9,311 nucleotides of DNA from Bacillota bacterium (GCA_016287035.1 JAEEVI010000098.1:1-9311); one strand, 5' to 3'. Counted from the first letter of the stretch, positions 1-5,577 are shown. Numbers and translations: made by a program. The notes: generated by a model from the letters alone, not told the origin.

Positions 1-1116
1 ATGGTCAGCGAGATCGGAATGGGCTGCGAGGGCTTTTCGGAAGACGGCTGCGCGATGGCGGAGAAGCTGTTCGACGCTGCCGAAAGCCTCGGCATAAACT
101 GCTTCGACCTTTACACCTCGGACCCCGCGATAAGGACGGCCGCGGGACGCGCGACAGCGGGAAGGCGCGAAAAGTTCATAATACAGGGGCATCTCTGCTC
201 CGTGTGGAAAGACGGACAGTACGTCCGCACGCGCGACCTCGCCGAGGTCAAAGACGGCTTCGAGCTGCTCATGCGGCAGCTCGGGACGGACTGTCTTGAC
301 ATCGGGATGATCCACTACTGCGACTCGATGAAGGACCTCGAAAAGATCCTCAGCGGAGGCATCCTCGACTACGCGCGCTCTCTCAAGGAGGCCGGACGGA
401 TAAAGCATATCGGGCTCAGCTCGCACAACCCGCAGGTCGCGCTCAAGGCGATAGAGACGGGAGAGATAGAGGTCCTGATGTTCAGCGTCAACCCCTGCTA
501 CGACCTGCTCCCCGCGAGCGAGAACGTCGAAGACCTCTGGGCCGAGGGCGCGTACAGCGTCGAGCTTCTGAACATGGATCCCGACAGACAGAAGCTGTAC
601 GAGGAATGCGAAGCCAGGGGCGTAGGGATAACGGTAATGAAGTGCTTCGGGGGAGGCGATCTGCTGAATGAGGAGCTGTCCCCGGCGGGAGCCGCGCTCA
701 CGCCGGCGCAGTGCGTCGCCTACGCGCTCAGCCGCCCGGGCGTCGCGTCCGTCATGGCCGGAGCGCATTCCGTCCCCGAGCTCGAGAGAAGCGCCGCCTA
801 CGAGGACGCTTCCGACGAAGAAAAGGACTTCGCCTCCGCGCTCGCATCCTTCCCGCGCATAAGCTGGAGGGGACACTGCATGTACTGCGGCCACTGCGCG
901 CCCTGCGCGGCGGGGATAGACATAGCGGACGTAACGAAGTTCCTGAATCTCGCGCTCGCTCAAAAGGAAGTTCCCGAGACGGTGCGCGAACACTATAAGT
1001 CGCTCGAAGCTCACGCGTCGCAGTGCGTTCAGTGCGGAGCCTGCGAACTGCGCTGCCCGTTCGGAGTCAGCGTACGAGAGAACATGAAAAAAGCCGAAAC
1101 TGTGTTCGGCTTCTGA
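1..1116 (+). CDS. Aldo/keto reductase with C-terminal 4Fe-4S ferredoxin domain (probably N-terminally partial)
   Basis: Predicted cytoplasmic oxidoreductase of the aldo/keto reductase superfamily, fused to a ferredoxin-like tail. The barrel covers about residues 1-285 and begins at VSEIGMGCEGF. Family members normally carry a further 10-15 residues (K-x-G-x-T-G-type strand) before this, so the ATG at base 1 is probably an internal Met and the true start lies upstream. The tail has two cysteine sets, C293/C296/C299/C302 and C342/C345/C348/C352 followed by Pro, typical of two [4Fe-4S] clusters. Of the usual Asp-Tyr-Lys-His tetrad, D36 and H105 are recognisable. Tyr38 is closer to the Asp than normal, and the Lys position appears to be Gln62 (in FIIQGHL). 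This may be a subfamily trait and suggests electron-transfer or non-classical chemistry. Substrate unknown. It is convergent with the deacylase gene, with one base between the stop codons. Confidence 0.88.
   Translation: MVSEIGMGCEGFSEDGCAMAEKLFDAAESLGINCFDLYTSDPAIRTAAGRATAGRREKFIIQGHLCSVWKDGQYVRTRDLAEVKDGFELLMRQLGTDCLDIGMIHYCDSMKDLEKILSGGILDYARSLKEAGRIKHIGLSSHNPQVALKAIETGEIEVLMFSVNPCYDLLPASENVEDLWAEGAYSVELLNMDPDRQKLYEECEARGVGITVMKCFGGGDLLNEELSPAGAALTPAQCVAYALSRPGVASVMAGAHSVPELERSAAYEDASDEEKDFASALASFPRISWRGHCMYCGHCAPCAAGIDIADVTKFLNLALAQKEVPETVREHYKSLEAHASQCVQCGACELRCPFGVSVRENMKKAETVFGF
1087..1112 (-). terminator. Intrinsic terminator of the glutaredoxin-deacylase operon, inside the reductase gene
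   Basis: The arms AAGCCGAA (1091-1098) and TTCGGCTT (1105-1112) form a perfect 8-bp stem with a 6-base loop. Read on the minus strand, the stem is followed by six T's (the A run 1087-1092, which overlaps the end of the stem). It starts 6 bases past the deacylase stop codon. The same bases encode the last residues of the convergent aldo/keto reductase. On the + strand the T-run after the stem is short, so termination in that direction would be weaker. Confidence 0.75.
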
Positions 1117-1117
1117 A

Positions 1118-1588
1118 TCATTCCCAGTCCTTGCAGACGTCCACCCAGCCCGAAGCGCCGGAATACCGCTCGAGCTCCCCGAGCGTCAGCTCTATGGCGC
1201 TGTTGCTGCTCCCGCAGGCGGGAAAGACCGTCTCGAAGCGCTTGAGCGACACGTCGAGCCAGACGGGGACCCCGTCGTTGACCGCGAACGGGCAGACGCC
1301 TCCGACAGCGTGGCCGATGAGCCCGACAGTCTCCCCGGGCGTCGTCATCTTCGCCTTCGCGGCGAACCTCTCCTTGAACTTCGGGTTCGACACCTTCGCG
1401 TCTCCCGCGGCGACGACGAGGACCGGCGCGCCGTCTACGACGAACGCCAGCGACTTCGCGATCCTCTTCGGCTCGCAGCCCAGCGCCTCCGCGGCGAGCG
1501 CCACGGTCGCGCTGGAAACGTCGAATTCGCGGATCCTGTCTTCTATACCGAGCTCCCTGAAATAAGCCATGACCTTTTCTATCGACAT
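1118..1588 (-). CDS. YbaK/EbsC-family aminoacyl-tRNA deacylase-like protein
   Basis: Stand-alone 156-residue protein of the YbaK/ProX (aminoacyl-tRNA editing) fold, the usual single-domain length. Family members hydrolyse mischarged aminoacyl-tRNAs such as Cys- or Ala-tRNA(Pro) in the cytoplasm. Supporting motifs are KRIAKSLAFVVDG (41-53) with the conserved Lys45, the glycine-rich HAVGGVCPF (93-101), and CGSSNSAIELTLGEL (125-139), matching the family's C-terminal G-S-x-x-x-x-(V/I)-E-L segment. The ATG at 1588 is preceded by GGAGGT six bases upstream. Only 15 bases separate it from the stop of the glutaredoxin-like gene, so the two are almost certainly cotranscribed. Which mischarged tRNA it edits cannot be told from sequence. 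Confidence 0.9.
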   Translation of the reverse strand: MSIEKVMAYFRELGIEDRIREFDVSSATVALAAEALGCEPKRIAKSLAFVVDGAPVLVVAAGDAKVSNPKFKERFAAKAKMTTPGETVGLIGHAVGGVCPFAVNDGVPVWLDVSLKRFETVFPACGSSNSAIELTLGELERYSGASGWVDVCKDWE

Positions 1589-1603
1589 ATAATGACCTCC
1601 GCG

Positions 1604-1882
1604 CTAAACGAACGCTTTAAGGACTTCGCGCAGGGCGTCCTTTATCTCCTCGAAGCTCTGTCCGGGACGCGCCTCAAAAAGCTTTTCCGTTCCGTCGAAC
1701 ACGCTCGGAACGTAATAATAGTCGCATCCGGCCGTAAGCTCGGGCGCGCGGCTCTCCTCTATCCATTCCAGATCGACGAGCCCGCGGTCGATCTCTCCGC
1801 CGAACAGCTCTTCGGCGGCTTTCTTAGCATGTCTGCAGTACGGGCAGTTCTCAAGATAAAATATCTTTAAAATCTTAGCCAT
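1604..1882 (-). CDS. Glutaredoxin-like thiol-disulfide oxidoreductase
   Basis: Small 92-residue thioredoxin-fold protein. It starts with a beta strand (ILKIFYLE), then the redox motif C-P-Y-C at 13-16, the classic glutaredoxin active site, and has the cis-proline region YYVPSV (Pro59) facing it. A glutaredoxin would reduce protein or glutathione-type disulfides; in anaerobes lacking glutathione the partner is uncertain. The open frame extends 11 codons further upstream to 1915, but the ATG at 1882 is preferred: GAGGAGA lies five bases before it and the upstream codons do not resemble the fold. First gene of an operon with the YbaK-like deacylase, with promoter at 1938-1966. Both products deal with cysteine or thiol chemistry, which is suggestive only. 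Confidence 0.85.
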   Translation of the reverse strand: MAKILKIFYLENCPYCRHAKKAAEELFGGEIDRGLVDLEWIEESRAPELTAGCDYYYVPSVFDGTEKLFEARPGQSFEEIKDALREVLKAFV

Positions 1883-1896
1883 CTCTGTCTCCTCGC

Positions 1897-1913
1897 GCCG
1901 GGCGGATCCCGGC
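1897..1913 (-). promoter_or_regulatory. Hairpin in the glutaredoxin mRNA leader
   Basis: GCCGGG and CCCGGC form a perfect 6-bp GC stem with a 5-base loop. It sits in the roughly 50-base leader, two bases upstream of the ribosome-binding site GAGGAGA. There is no T-run after it, so it is not an attenuator-type terminator. It could stabilise the leader or affect ribosome access; function is inferred only. Confidence 0.4.
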
Positions 1914-1937
1914 ATCCCCTGCGATACCTACCGGATA

Positions 1938-1966
1938 ATTTTAGCACGGCCGGCGGAGCGGCTCAA
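1938..1966 (-). promoter_or_regulatory. Sigma-70/SigA-type promoter for glutaredoxin-deacylase operon
   Basis: On the minus strand, TTGAGC (1966-1961), a 17-base spacer and TAAAAT (1943-1938), the -10 preceded by TGC, an extended -10 signature. Transcription would start near 1931, giving a leader of about 50 bases. Confidence 0.7.
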
Positions 1967-2052
1967 CAGGATCCCGGCAAATGTCCGGCGGCAGACGAAG
2001 CTCAGCAGGACCTGCGCGCGGGCAAGCCGTAGCAGCGATCTGTCCACCGGCG

Positions 2053-2061
2053 TGGTATAAT
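2053..2061 (+). promoter_or_regulatory. Extended -10 promoter for the DNA glycosylase gene
   Basis: TGG followed by a perfect TATAAT at 2056-2061. No good -35 box is seen 16-18 bases upstream, which fits an extended -10 promoter. The start site would be near 2068, just ahead of the GGAGGT ribosome-binding site at 2075-2080. The block GTGGTATAATA recurs before the RidA gene. Confidence 0.7.
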
Positions 2062-2085
2062 AGTCCCGCATAGCGGAGGTCCTAC

Positions 2086-2562
2086 ATGCTGCAGCACCCC
2101 TTTCCGCCGCTGTTCAGCGCGGATTCAAGAATACTGATACTCGGATCGTTCCCCTCGGTCAAGTCGCGGGAAGCGATGTTCTTCTACGGCCACAGTCAGA
2201 ACAGGTTCTGGCGCGTGATCGCCGGACTTTACGGACAGCCGGTCCCGGAGACGACAGACGAAAAGCGCGCGCTCATCCTTTCGAACGGGCTCGCGCTCTG
2301 GGATTCGATCGCCTCGTGCGATATAACGGGATCGTCCGACGCGTCCATAAAAAACGCCGCCCCGACGGATCTTTCGCTGATCCTCGGAGGCGCGGACATA
2401 AAACGCATCTACTGCAACGGCGCGGCATCGTACAACATCTACCGCAGGTACCAGCTGCCCCGCACAGGCATCGAAGCGGTAAGACTTCCGTCGACGAGCC
2501 CCGCGAACGCGGCGTTCAGCTTCGAGCGTCTGCTCGAAGCCTGGAGCGTCATACTGCGCTGA
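2086..2562 (+). CDS. DNA-deoxyinosine glycosylase (family 6 uracil-DNA glycosylase superfamily, HDG type)
   Basis: 158-residue base-excision repair enzyme predicted to remove hypoxanthine (deaminated adenine) and possibly other deaminated bases from DNA, leaving an abasic site. Motif 1 is the conserved LGSFPSVKSREAMFFYGHSQNRFW block (19-42), with Asn39 at the position reported as catalytic in the HDG family. Motif 2 is LPSTSPAN (134-141), the loop inserted into the DNA groove. Length is normal for the family. The ATG at 2086 has GGAGGT five bases upstream. It is a single-gene unit, divergent from the glutaredoxin operon and convergent with the CmpB-like gene, with a shared terminator after its stop codon. 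A Mug-type G:U glycosylase is the nearest alternative but fits the motifs less well. Confidence 0.9.
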   Translation: MLQHPFPPLFSADSRILILGSFPSVKSREAMFFYGHSQNRFWRVIAGLYGQPVPETTDEKRALILSNGLALWDSIASCDITGSSDASIKNAAPTDLSLILGGADIKRIYCNGAASYNIYRRYQLPRTGIEAVRLPSTSPANAAFSFERLLEAWSVILR

Positions 2563-2586
2563 ACCCCGGCATCCGGACACGAGATA

Positions 2587-2623
2587 AAAAGACCGCAAGC
2601 GTTTCAGCGCCCTGCGGTCTTTT
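2587..2623. terminator. Bidirectional intrinsic terminator between glycosylase and CmpB-like genes
   Basis: AAAAGACCGCA (2587-2597) pairs perfectly with TGCGGTCTTTT (2613-2623) around a 15-base loop. The T-run on the + strand (with cctttat after it) and the A-run on the left, read as T's on the minus strand, serve both directions. The stop codon of the minus gene (2604-2606) sits in the loop, so its last five codons form part of the stem. Confidence 0.85.
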
Positions 2624-3380
2624 CCTTTATTGCCTTCAGCAGCGCCTCCGCCTTTTCCCTTCCCTTTCCGCTGTATCTGAATTTGCTGACGCGGCTCAGA
2701 GCGGCCCTCGCGGATCTGCCTGTAAGGCCCGCGTGAAGCCTCAGCGCCCTGCCCCGCGCGGCGAGCTTTCTCCTCACGTGCTGCGTCCTTCTGACGGTCG
2801 AATCCACCAGAGACTCCATGCGGCTGTTGAAATCCTCCTCGAAGCGTATGACCGCCTTGTCGAAGTGGTACAGCGCGGTGACGGTGAGCGTGAGATCGAC
2901 GAACAGAACGGCTGTCGTAAGCAGCGCGATGAGCTCCGTCGCGGCCGGACTGAGCGCGGCGGCGGCAGCGGAAGTGACGGGCGAAAGGACGTAGACTATG
3001 AGCATCCCGGCGCATCCGAACCCGATGCTCGTGAAAAGGCTCACCCTGCCGTTCACGTTGAACGGCAGACCGCTGTAATCCCACCACAGGGCGTGGAACA
3101 GCCTTTCGAGCCCCCAGGACGTCGTATATTCGAGGACTATGCTCCCGAAGAACGAGATCAGAAAGACCTGCCAGGCGCGAGGCGCGAGGCCGGACGCGCT
3201 CATGCGCGACGCGGCGGCTATCACCGCGGCGGCCCCTACCCCGTATATCGGGCAGGCCGGGCCGTAGAGAAAGCCGCGGTTCTCCCAGCGGCCTGTCTTT
3301 ATAGTGCAGAATATCGATTCGTATATCCAGCCGAAAAAGCTGTATATCATGAACACGCAGACGTATCTACATACCGCCAT
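2604..3380 (-). CDS. CmpB-like integral membrane protein (putative ABC-transporter type IV / PF06541 family)
   Basis: 258-residue membrane protein. The N-terminus matches the family signature: FFGWIYESIF (15-24), then RWENRGFLYGPACPIYG (31-47), and a second conserved block IVLEYTTSWGLERLFHALWWDYSG (81-104). Hydrophobic segments lie at about 5-23, 44-60, 71-89, 114-135 and 148-171, suggesting four or five membrane spans. A strongly basic cytoplasmic tail follows (about 177-258, rich in Arg and Lys), part of which may be coiled coil. Despite the family name, no ATPase partner is encoded here and transport has not been shown for this family. The ATG at 3380 overlaps the last 14 bases of the HD-domain gene, pointing to translational coupling; an internal Met at residue 11 lacks a ribosome-binding site. 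Confidence 0.87.
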   Translation of the reverse strand: MAVCRYVCVFMIYSFFGWIYESIFCTIKTGRWENRGFLYGPACPIYGVGAAAVIAAASRMSASGLAPRAWQVFLISFFGSIVLEYTTSWGLERLFHALWWDYSGLPFNVNGRVSLFTSIGFGCAGMLIVYVLSPVTSAAAAALSPAATELIALLTTAVLFVDLTLTVTALYHFDKAVIRFEEDFNSRMESLVDSTVRRTQHVRRKLAARGRALRLHAGLTGRSARAALSRVSKFRYSGKGREKAEALLKAIKEKTAGR

Positions 3381-3843
3381 CGCCGTTTCCCCTGAGGAAC
3401 AGAGCCTCGTAGACCGCCGATATCTTGTCGGCGCAGCAGACGATCCACGCCTCGCGGCTGCGCGGCACGCTCGTGAGGTTGAGCGGCCACATGTGGCAGC
3501 GTATCACGTCCTGCGTCTTCTCGTCCACTCCGAGCATGTCCCTGGCGTTGCGCATGGCGATCCCGGCGTGGCTGAAGCCGTGCGACCAGTGGGCGCCTCC
3601 GTCCCATTTGTGCCAGTCGTAAAGATGAAAATCGTGGAGCATCGCGCCCTTGAGCAGCACGTCCTTGTCCGAGCGCAGGCCGAGCTTCTTGTTTATGCTG
3701 TAGCTCAGCTCGGCGACGCGCCTGCAGTGCTCGTAGGTCGAGATGCCCCCGTGCTGGACGAAGCGCTTCATCTCCTGAACGCGCCCGTCTCTTTCTATAT
3801 CTCCGAGAATGCTCTCGAATTCTCTTCTGTCCCCTGTCGACAT
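3367..3843 (-). CDS. HD-domain metal-dependent phosphohydrolase-like protein
   Basis: 158-residue soluble protein with a complete HD-superfamily metal site: His39 (YEHC), the His70-Asp71 pair (LHDF), His88/His92 (SHGFSH), His117 (RCHMWPL) and Asp139 (CADK). HD proteins hydrolyse phosphoester bonds of nucleotides or other phosphates; the substrate here cannot be predicted. The open frame runs back to 3969 inside the RidA gene, but the ATG at 3843 is preferred. Upstream codons lack domain similarity, AGGGG-type purine stretches lie just ahead of it, and it leaves a 23-base gap to the RidA stop. The 3' end overlaps the CmpB-like start by 14 bases, so the two products may work together. Confidence 0.87.
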   Translation of the reverse strand: MSTGDRREFESILGDIERDGRVQEMKRFVQHGGISTYEHCRRVAELSYSINKKLGLRSDKDVLLKGAMLHDFHLYDWHKWDGGAHWSHGFSHAGIAMRNARDMLGVDEKTQDVIRCHMWPLNLTSVPRSREAWIVCCADKISAVYEALFLRGNGDGGM

Positions 3844-3866
3844 TTCCCCTGTTCCCCTTTGAAATA

Positions 3867-4217
3867 CTATGCCTTTACGGCGCTGACGATGATCTCGACG
3901 AGCAGCTCCGGCTCGCAGAGCTCCGCCTCCACGCAAGCCCGCGTCGGCTCGCAGCCCTTGACGACCCACGCGTCGTAGACCTCGTTGAACGCGTCGAACA
4001 TCGTCTTTATATCCTTAAGAAAGACCTGGACGGTGAGTATGTGCTCCTTGTCCGATCCGTGCGCCTTCAGAAGCTCCTCGATCCTCGCCAGGACCAGCCT
4101 CGCCTGGCCCTGAACGTCGGAGCTGTCTCCGCAGGTCTGACCGCTGAGATATATGAAGTCTCCGGCCGTCACGACCTGATTCATCCTGCCGTTGCTCTCA
4201 AATCTTTCGATCTTCAT
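3867..4217 (-). CDS. ridA: RidA family (YjgF/YER057c/UK114) reactive enamine/imine deaminase
   Basis: 116-residue cytoplasmic protein of the trimeric RidA fold. Characterised members hydrolyse reactive 2-aminoacrylate and other enamines/imines released by PLP enzymes such as serine or threonine dehydratase, protecting PLP enzymes from damage. The catalytic arginine is Arg93 in EPTRACVEAEL, followed by the conserved Glu108 (LLVEII); the YLSGQT strand at 23-28 is also typical. It is slightly shorter than E. coli RidA. The ribosome-binding site GGGAGGA precedes the ATG. A promoter overlapping the phosphatase stop codon suggests it can be transcribed separately from upstream genes and leads the RidA-HD-CmpB unit. 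Some subgroups lack known substrates, so the exact activity is inferred. Confidence 0.9.
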   Translation of the reverse strand: MKIERFESNGRMNQVVTAGDFIYLSGQTCGDSSDVQGQARLVLARIEELLKAHGSDKEHILTVQVFLKDIKTMFDAFNEVYDAWVVKGCEPTRACVEAELCEPELLVEIIVSAVKA

Positions 4218-4235
4218 ATATATTCCTCCCTGTTC

Positions 4236-4250
4236 GGATCACAGCGATCC
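4236..4250 (-). promoter_or_regulatory. Small hairpin in the ridA mRNA leader
   Basis: GGATC and GATCC pair as a 5-bp stem with a 5-base loop, between the predicted transcription start (about 4253) and the ribosome-binding site of ridA. There is no T-run, so it is not a terminator for the upstream phosphatase gene. Confidence 0.3.
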
Positions 4251-4259
4251 AACTTAGTT

Positions 4260-4268
4260 ATTATACCA
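4260..4268 (-). promoter_or_regulatory. Extended -10 promoter for ridA, overlapping the phosphatase stop codon
   Basis: On the minus strand TGG-TATAAT (TATAAT at 4265-4260) lies 43 bases upstream of the ridA ATG and overlaps the TAA stop at 4261-4263. No recognisable -35. It shares the 11-base block GTGGTATAATA with the glycosylase promoter on the other strand. Confidence 0.65.
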
Positions 4269-4749
4269 CAAAAACGCCCTGCGCGCGGCGCCCGAGGATC
4301 TCGTCCATAAGTCCCTCGCATCCGGCGAGGACGTCCATCCAGCAGGTCTCGAAATCGCCCGTGTACCAGGGATCGGAGATCTCCTCTCCCGGGCGTCCGG
4401 CGAAATCCGAGAGCAGCCGGATCTTTCCCTGAGGATCGCCTCCGCATATGCGCGTCATGTTCCTTATATTGGCGCTGTCCATGCCTATCAGAAGGTCGTA
4501 CTCCTCATAGTCTGACGCCCGCAGGCGCCGCGCCGTCTTTCCGGCGCAGTCTATTCCGTGCTCGGCGAGCTTCCGCCGGGCGGGCGGATACACGGGATTC
4601 CCGAGCTCCTCGCCGCTCGTCGCTGCCGACTCGATCAGGAACATGTCCGAAACGCCTCTCTTAGCCGCTATGTCTTTCATGACGAATTCCGCCATCGGGC
4701 TGCGGCAGATATTGCCGTGGCAGACGAACAGTATTTTTGTCAGCTCCAT
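4261..4749 (-). CDS. Low-molecular-weight protein-tyrosine-phosphatase family protein
   Basis: 162-residue cytoplasmic phosphatase. The P-loop CHGNICRSP (10-18) carries the nucleophile Cys10 and Arg16 of the C-x5-R-S signature, and the general-acid loop is SDPWYTG (125-131, Asp126). Both catalytic elements and the full family length are present, so it should be active. Targets could be phosphotyrosine or phosphoarginine proteins: Gram-positive relatives include YwlE and exopolysaccharide regulators. The frame opens five codons earlier at 4764, but the AAGGGA ribosome-binding site lies within those codons six bases before the ATG at 4749, so 4749 is the better start. It lies 25 bases after the SLH remnant stop, probably cotranscribed from the DUF1232 promoter. 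Confidence 0.92.
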   Translation of the reverse strand: MELTKILFVCHGNICRSPMAEFVMKDIAAKRGVSDMFLIESAATSGEELGNPVYPPARRKLAEHGIDCAGKTARRLRASDYEEYDLLIGMDSANIRNMTRICGGDPQGKIRLLSDFAGRPGEEISDPWYTGDFETCWMDVLAGCEGLMDEILGRRAQGVFVV

Positions 4750-4774
4750 CACAGGTCCCTTCAAACGCGCGGAT

Positions 4775-4900
4775 CTAAGCGAACAGCTCGCAGAAGCGCA
4801 TCATGAGCTCCGCGATCTGAGCGCGCGACGCGCCTTTGTCCGGAGCCAGCGTGCCGTCGTCCATGCCCTTCACAAGACCGGCGCCGACAGCCCAGCTCAT
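4775..4900 (-). pseudogene. Remnant of an S-layer homology (SLH) domain gene
   Basis: A 41-codon frame from an ATG at 4900 to a TAG at 4775 reads as the second half of an SLH domain: SWAVGAGLVKG, then MDDGTLAPDKGASRAQ, then IAELMMRF. This matches the W-A-x-x-x-G-L-(I/V)-x-G, D-G-x-L-x-P, (T/S)-R-A-Q and M-x-R-F positions of SLH repeats. SLH modules anchor secreted proteins to cell-wall polymers. No signal peptide, no first half of the module and no further SLH repeats are present, so this looks like the 3' stump of a lost surface-protein gene. Its ATG overlaps the DUF1232 stop codon as ATGA, so translation as a short coupled peptide cannot be excluded. Open frame continues a few codons upstream (AGLKAM), overlapping the DUF1232 tail. 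Confidence 0.62.
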
Positions 4901-5274
4901 CGCTTTGAGGCCTGCCAGTCCTTATACGCCTTGACGTCAGGCTCCACGAACTTCAGAGCAAGGCCGACTATCGCGACGTCATCGGCAATACCCACCACGG
5001 GGATATTGTCGGGAATAAGGTCTTTCTTCTTGACAAGATATATGAACGCGCCGACCATAGTGGCCAGCACCTTCGGCTGCACCTGGTACTCCTTCCTGAT
5101 CCAGCTCTTTACCATCGAGATCATTACAGGAAGACCGGATACGGTCTCCCCTATTGCCGGGATCTGCCTGAGTTTTGCCTCGAGATCGAGCAGGAGCTGA
5201 TCCATCCTCGCGGGGTCGTTGATAAAATCCGACGCTTCAGACGTCGCCCTGTCAAGAATGCCTCTGTAATCCAT
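4897..5274 (-). CDS. DUF1232 (YkvA-like) family protein
   Basis: 125-residue protein of unknown function. The C-terminal half carries the DUF1232 signature: a hydrophobic helix (VGAFIYLVKKKDLIPDNIP, 74-92) followed by GIADDVAIVGLALKFV (95-110), matching the family pattern of PDxIP, a gap, then a DD-containing hydrophobic helix. The N-terminal 60 residues are helical and lack a signal peptide. Family members are thought to associate with membranes; function is unestablished. The ATG at 5274 is preceded by GGAGAGGT. It has its own promoter and an unusually rich upstream repeat structure. Its stop codon overlaps the ATG of an SLH-domain remnant, and codons here appear somewhat less GC-rich than in neighbours, which may mark a recombination join. 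Confidence 0.82.
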   Translation of the reverse strand: MDYRGILDRATSEASDFINDPARMDQLLLDLEAKLRQIPAIGETVSGLPVMISMVKSWIRKEYQVQPKVLATMVGAFIYLVKKKDLIPDNIPVVGIADDVAIVGLALKFVEPDVKAYKDWQASKR

Positions 5275-5364
5275 TTTGTTACCTCTCCAAAACCGTTTGC
5301 GTTATTCGTGTCCGACAGTTCTGCCTCCCGGGCGGTCCTGCCAACCGGCAACTTATCTGGGATG

Positions 5365-5373
5365 ATTGTACCA
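5365..5373 (-). promoter_or_regulatory. Extended -10 promoter for the DUF1232 gene
   Basis: TGG-TACAAT on the minus strand (-10 at 5370-5365), about 90 bases ahead of the DUF1232 start codon. The -35 region is weak. Two copies of CCATGAC (5371-5377 and 5391-5397, + strand), 20 bases apart, cover the spacer and -35 region. Confidence 0.55.
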
Positions 5374-5429
5374 TGACTTTACAATATGTGCCATGACCGC
5401 AAACGGTACTTTTGAGATCATGAAAGAGC

Positions 5430-5462
5430 AAAACCCCGAAACTGTTGAAGTTTCGGGGTTTT
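5430..5462 (-). terminator. Intrinsic terminator of tRNA-Thr
   Basis: AAAACCCCGAAACT (5430-5443) and AGTTTCGGGGTTTT (5449-5462) form a perfect 14-bp stem with a 5-base loop, four bases past the CCA end of the tRNA. T's end the stem on the minus strand. The element is symmetric enough to work from either side. Confidence 0.88.
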
Positions 5463-5465
5463 CTA

Positions 5466-5541
<76 letters not shown>

Positions 5542-5577
5542 GCGTACTGCCGGCCGCGTTTCCGCTGCAGCTTTATT

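Noticed and set aside
1023..1870. + strand frames opposite the deacylase and glutaredoxin genes
   Set aside because: No motifs or ribosome-binding sites; the minus-strand genes explain the sequence.
2125..3395. Open frames of 320 (minus) and 359 (+) codons across the glycosylase and CmpB-like genes
   Set aside because: They span the bidirectional terminator and two well-supported genes, are Arg-rich and lack motifs; frame shadows.
3844..3969. N-terminal 42-residue extension of the HD protein
   Set aside because: The stretch lies inside the ridA gene in another frame, is Arg/Gly-rich and has no domain similarity; the ATG at 3843 explains the gene.
4218..4260. Possible terminator after the tyrosine phosphatase gene
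   Set aside because: The hairpin GGATC/GATCC has no following T-run and lies downstream of a good promoter, so it reads as a ridA leader hairpin.
4901..5274. DUF1232-SLH fusion protein interrupted by a frameshift
   Set aside because: The DUF1232 protein ends at a normal family length, and the SLH frame upstream of 4900 loses similarity within a few codons, so a join of unrelated segments fits better. A frameshifted fusion cannot be fully excluded.
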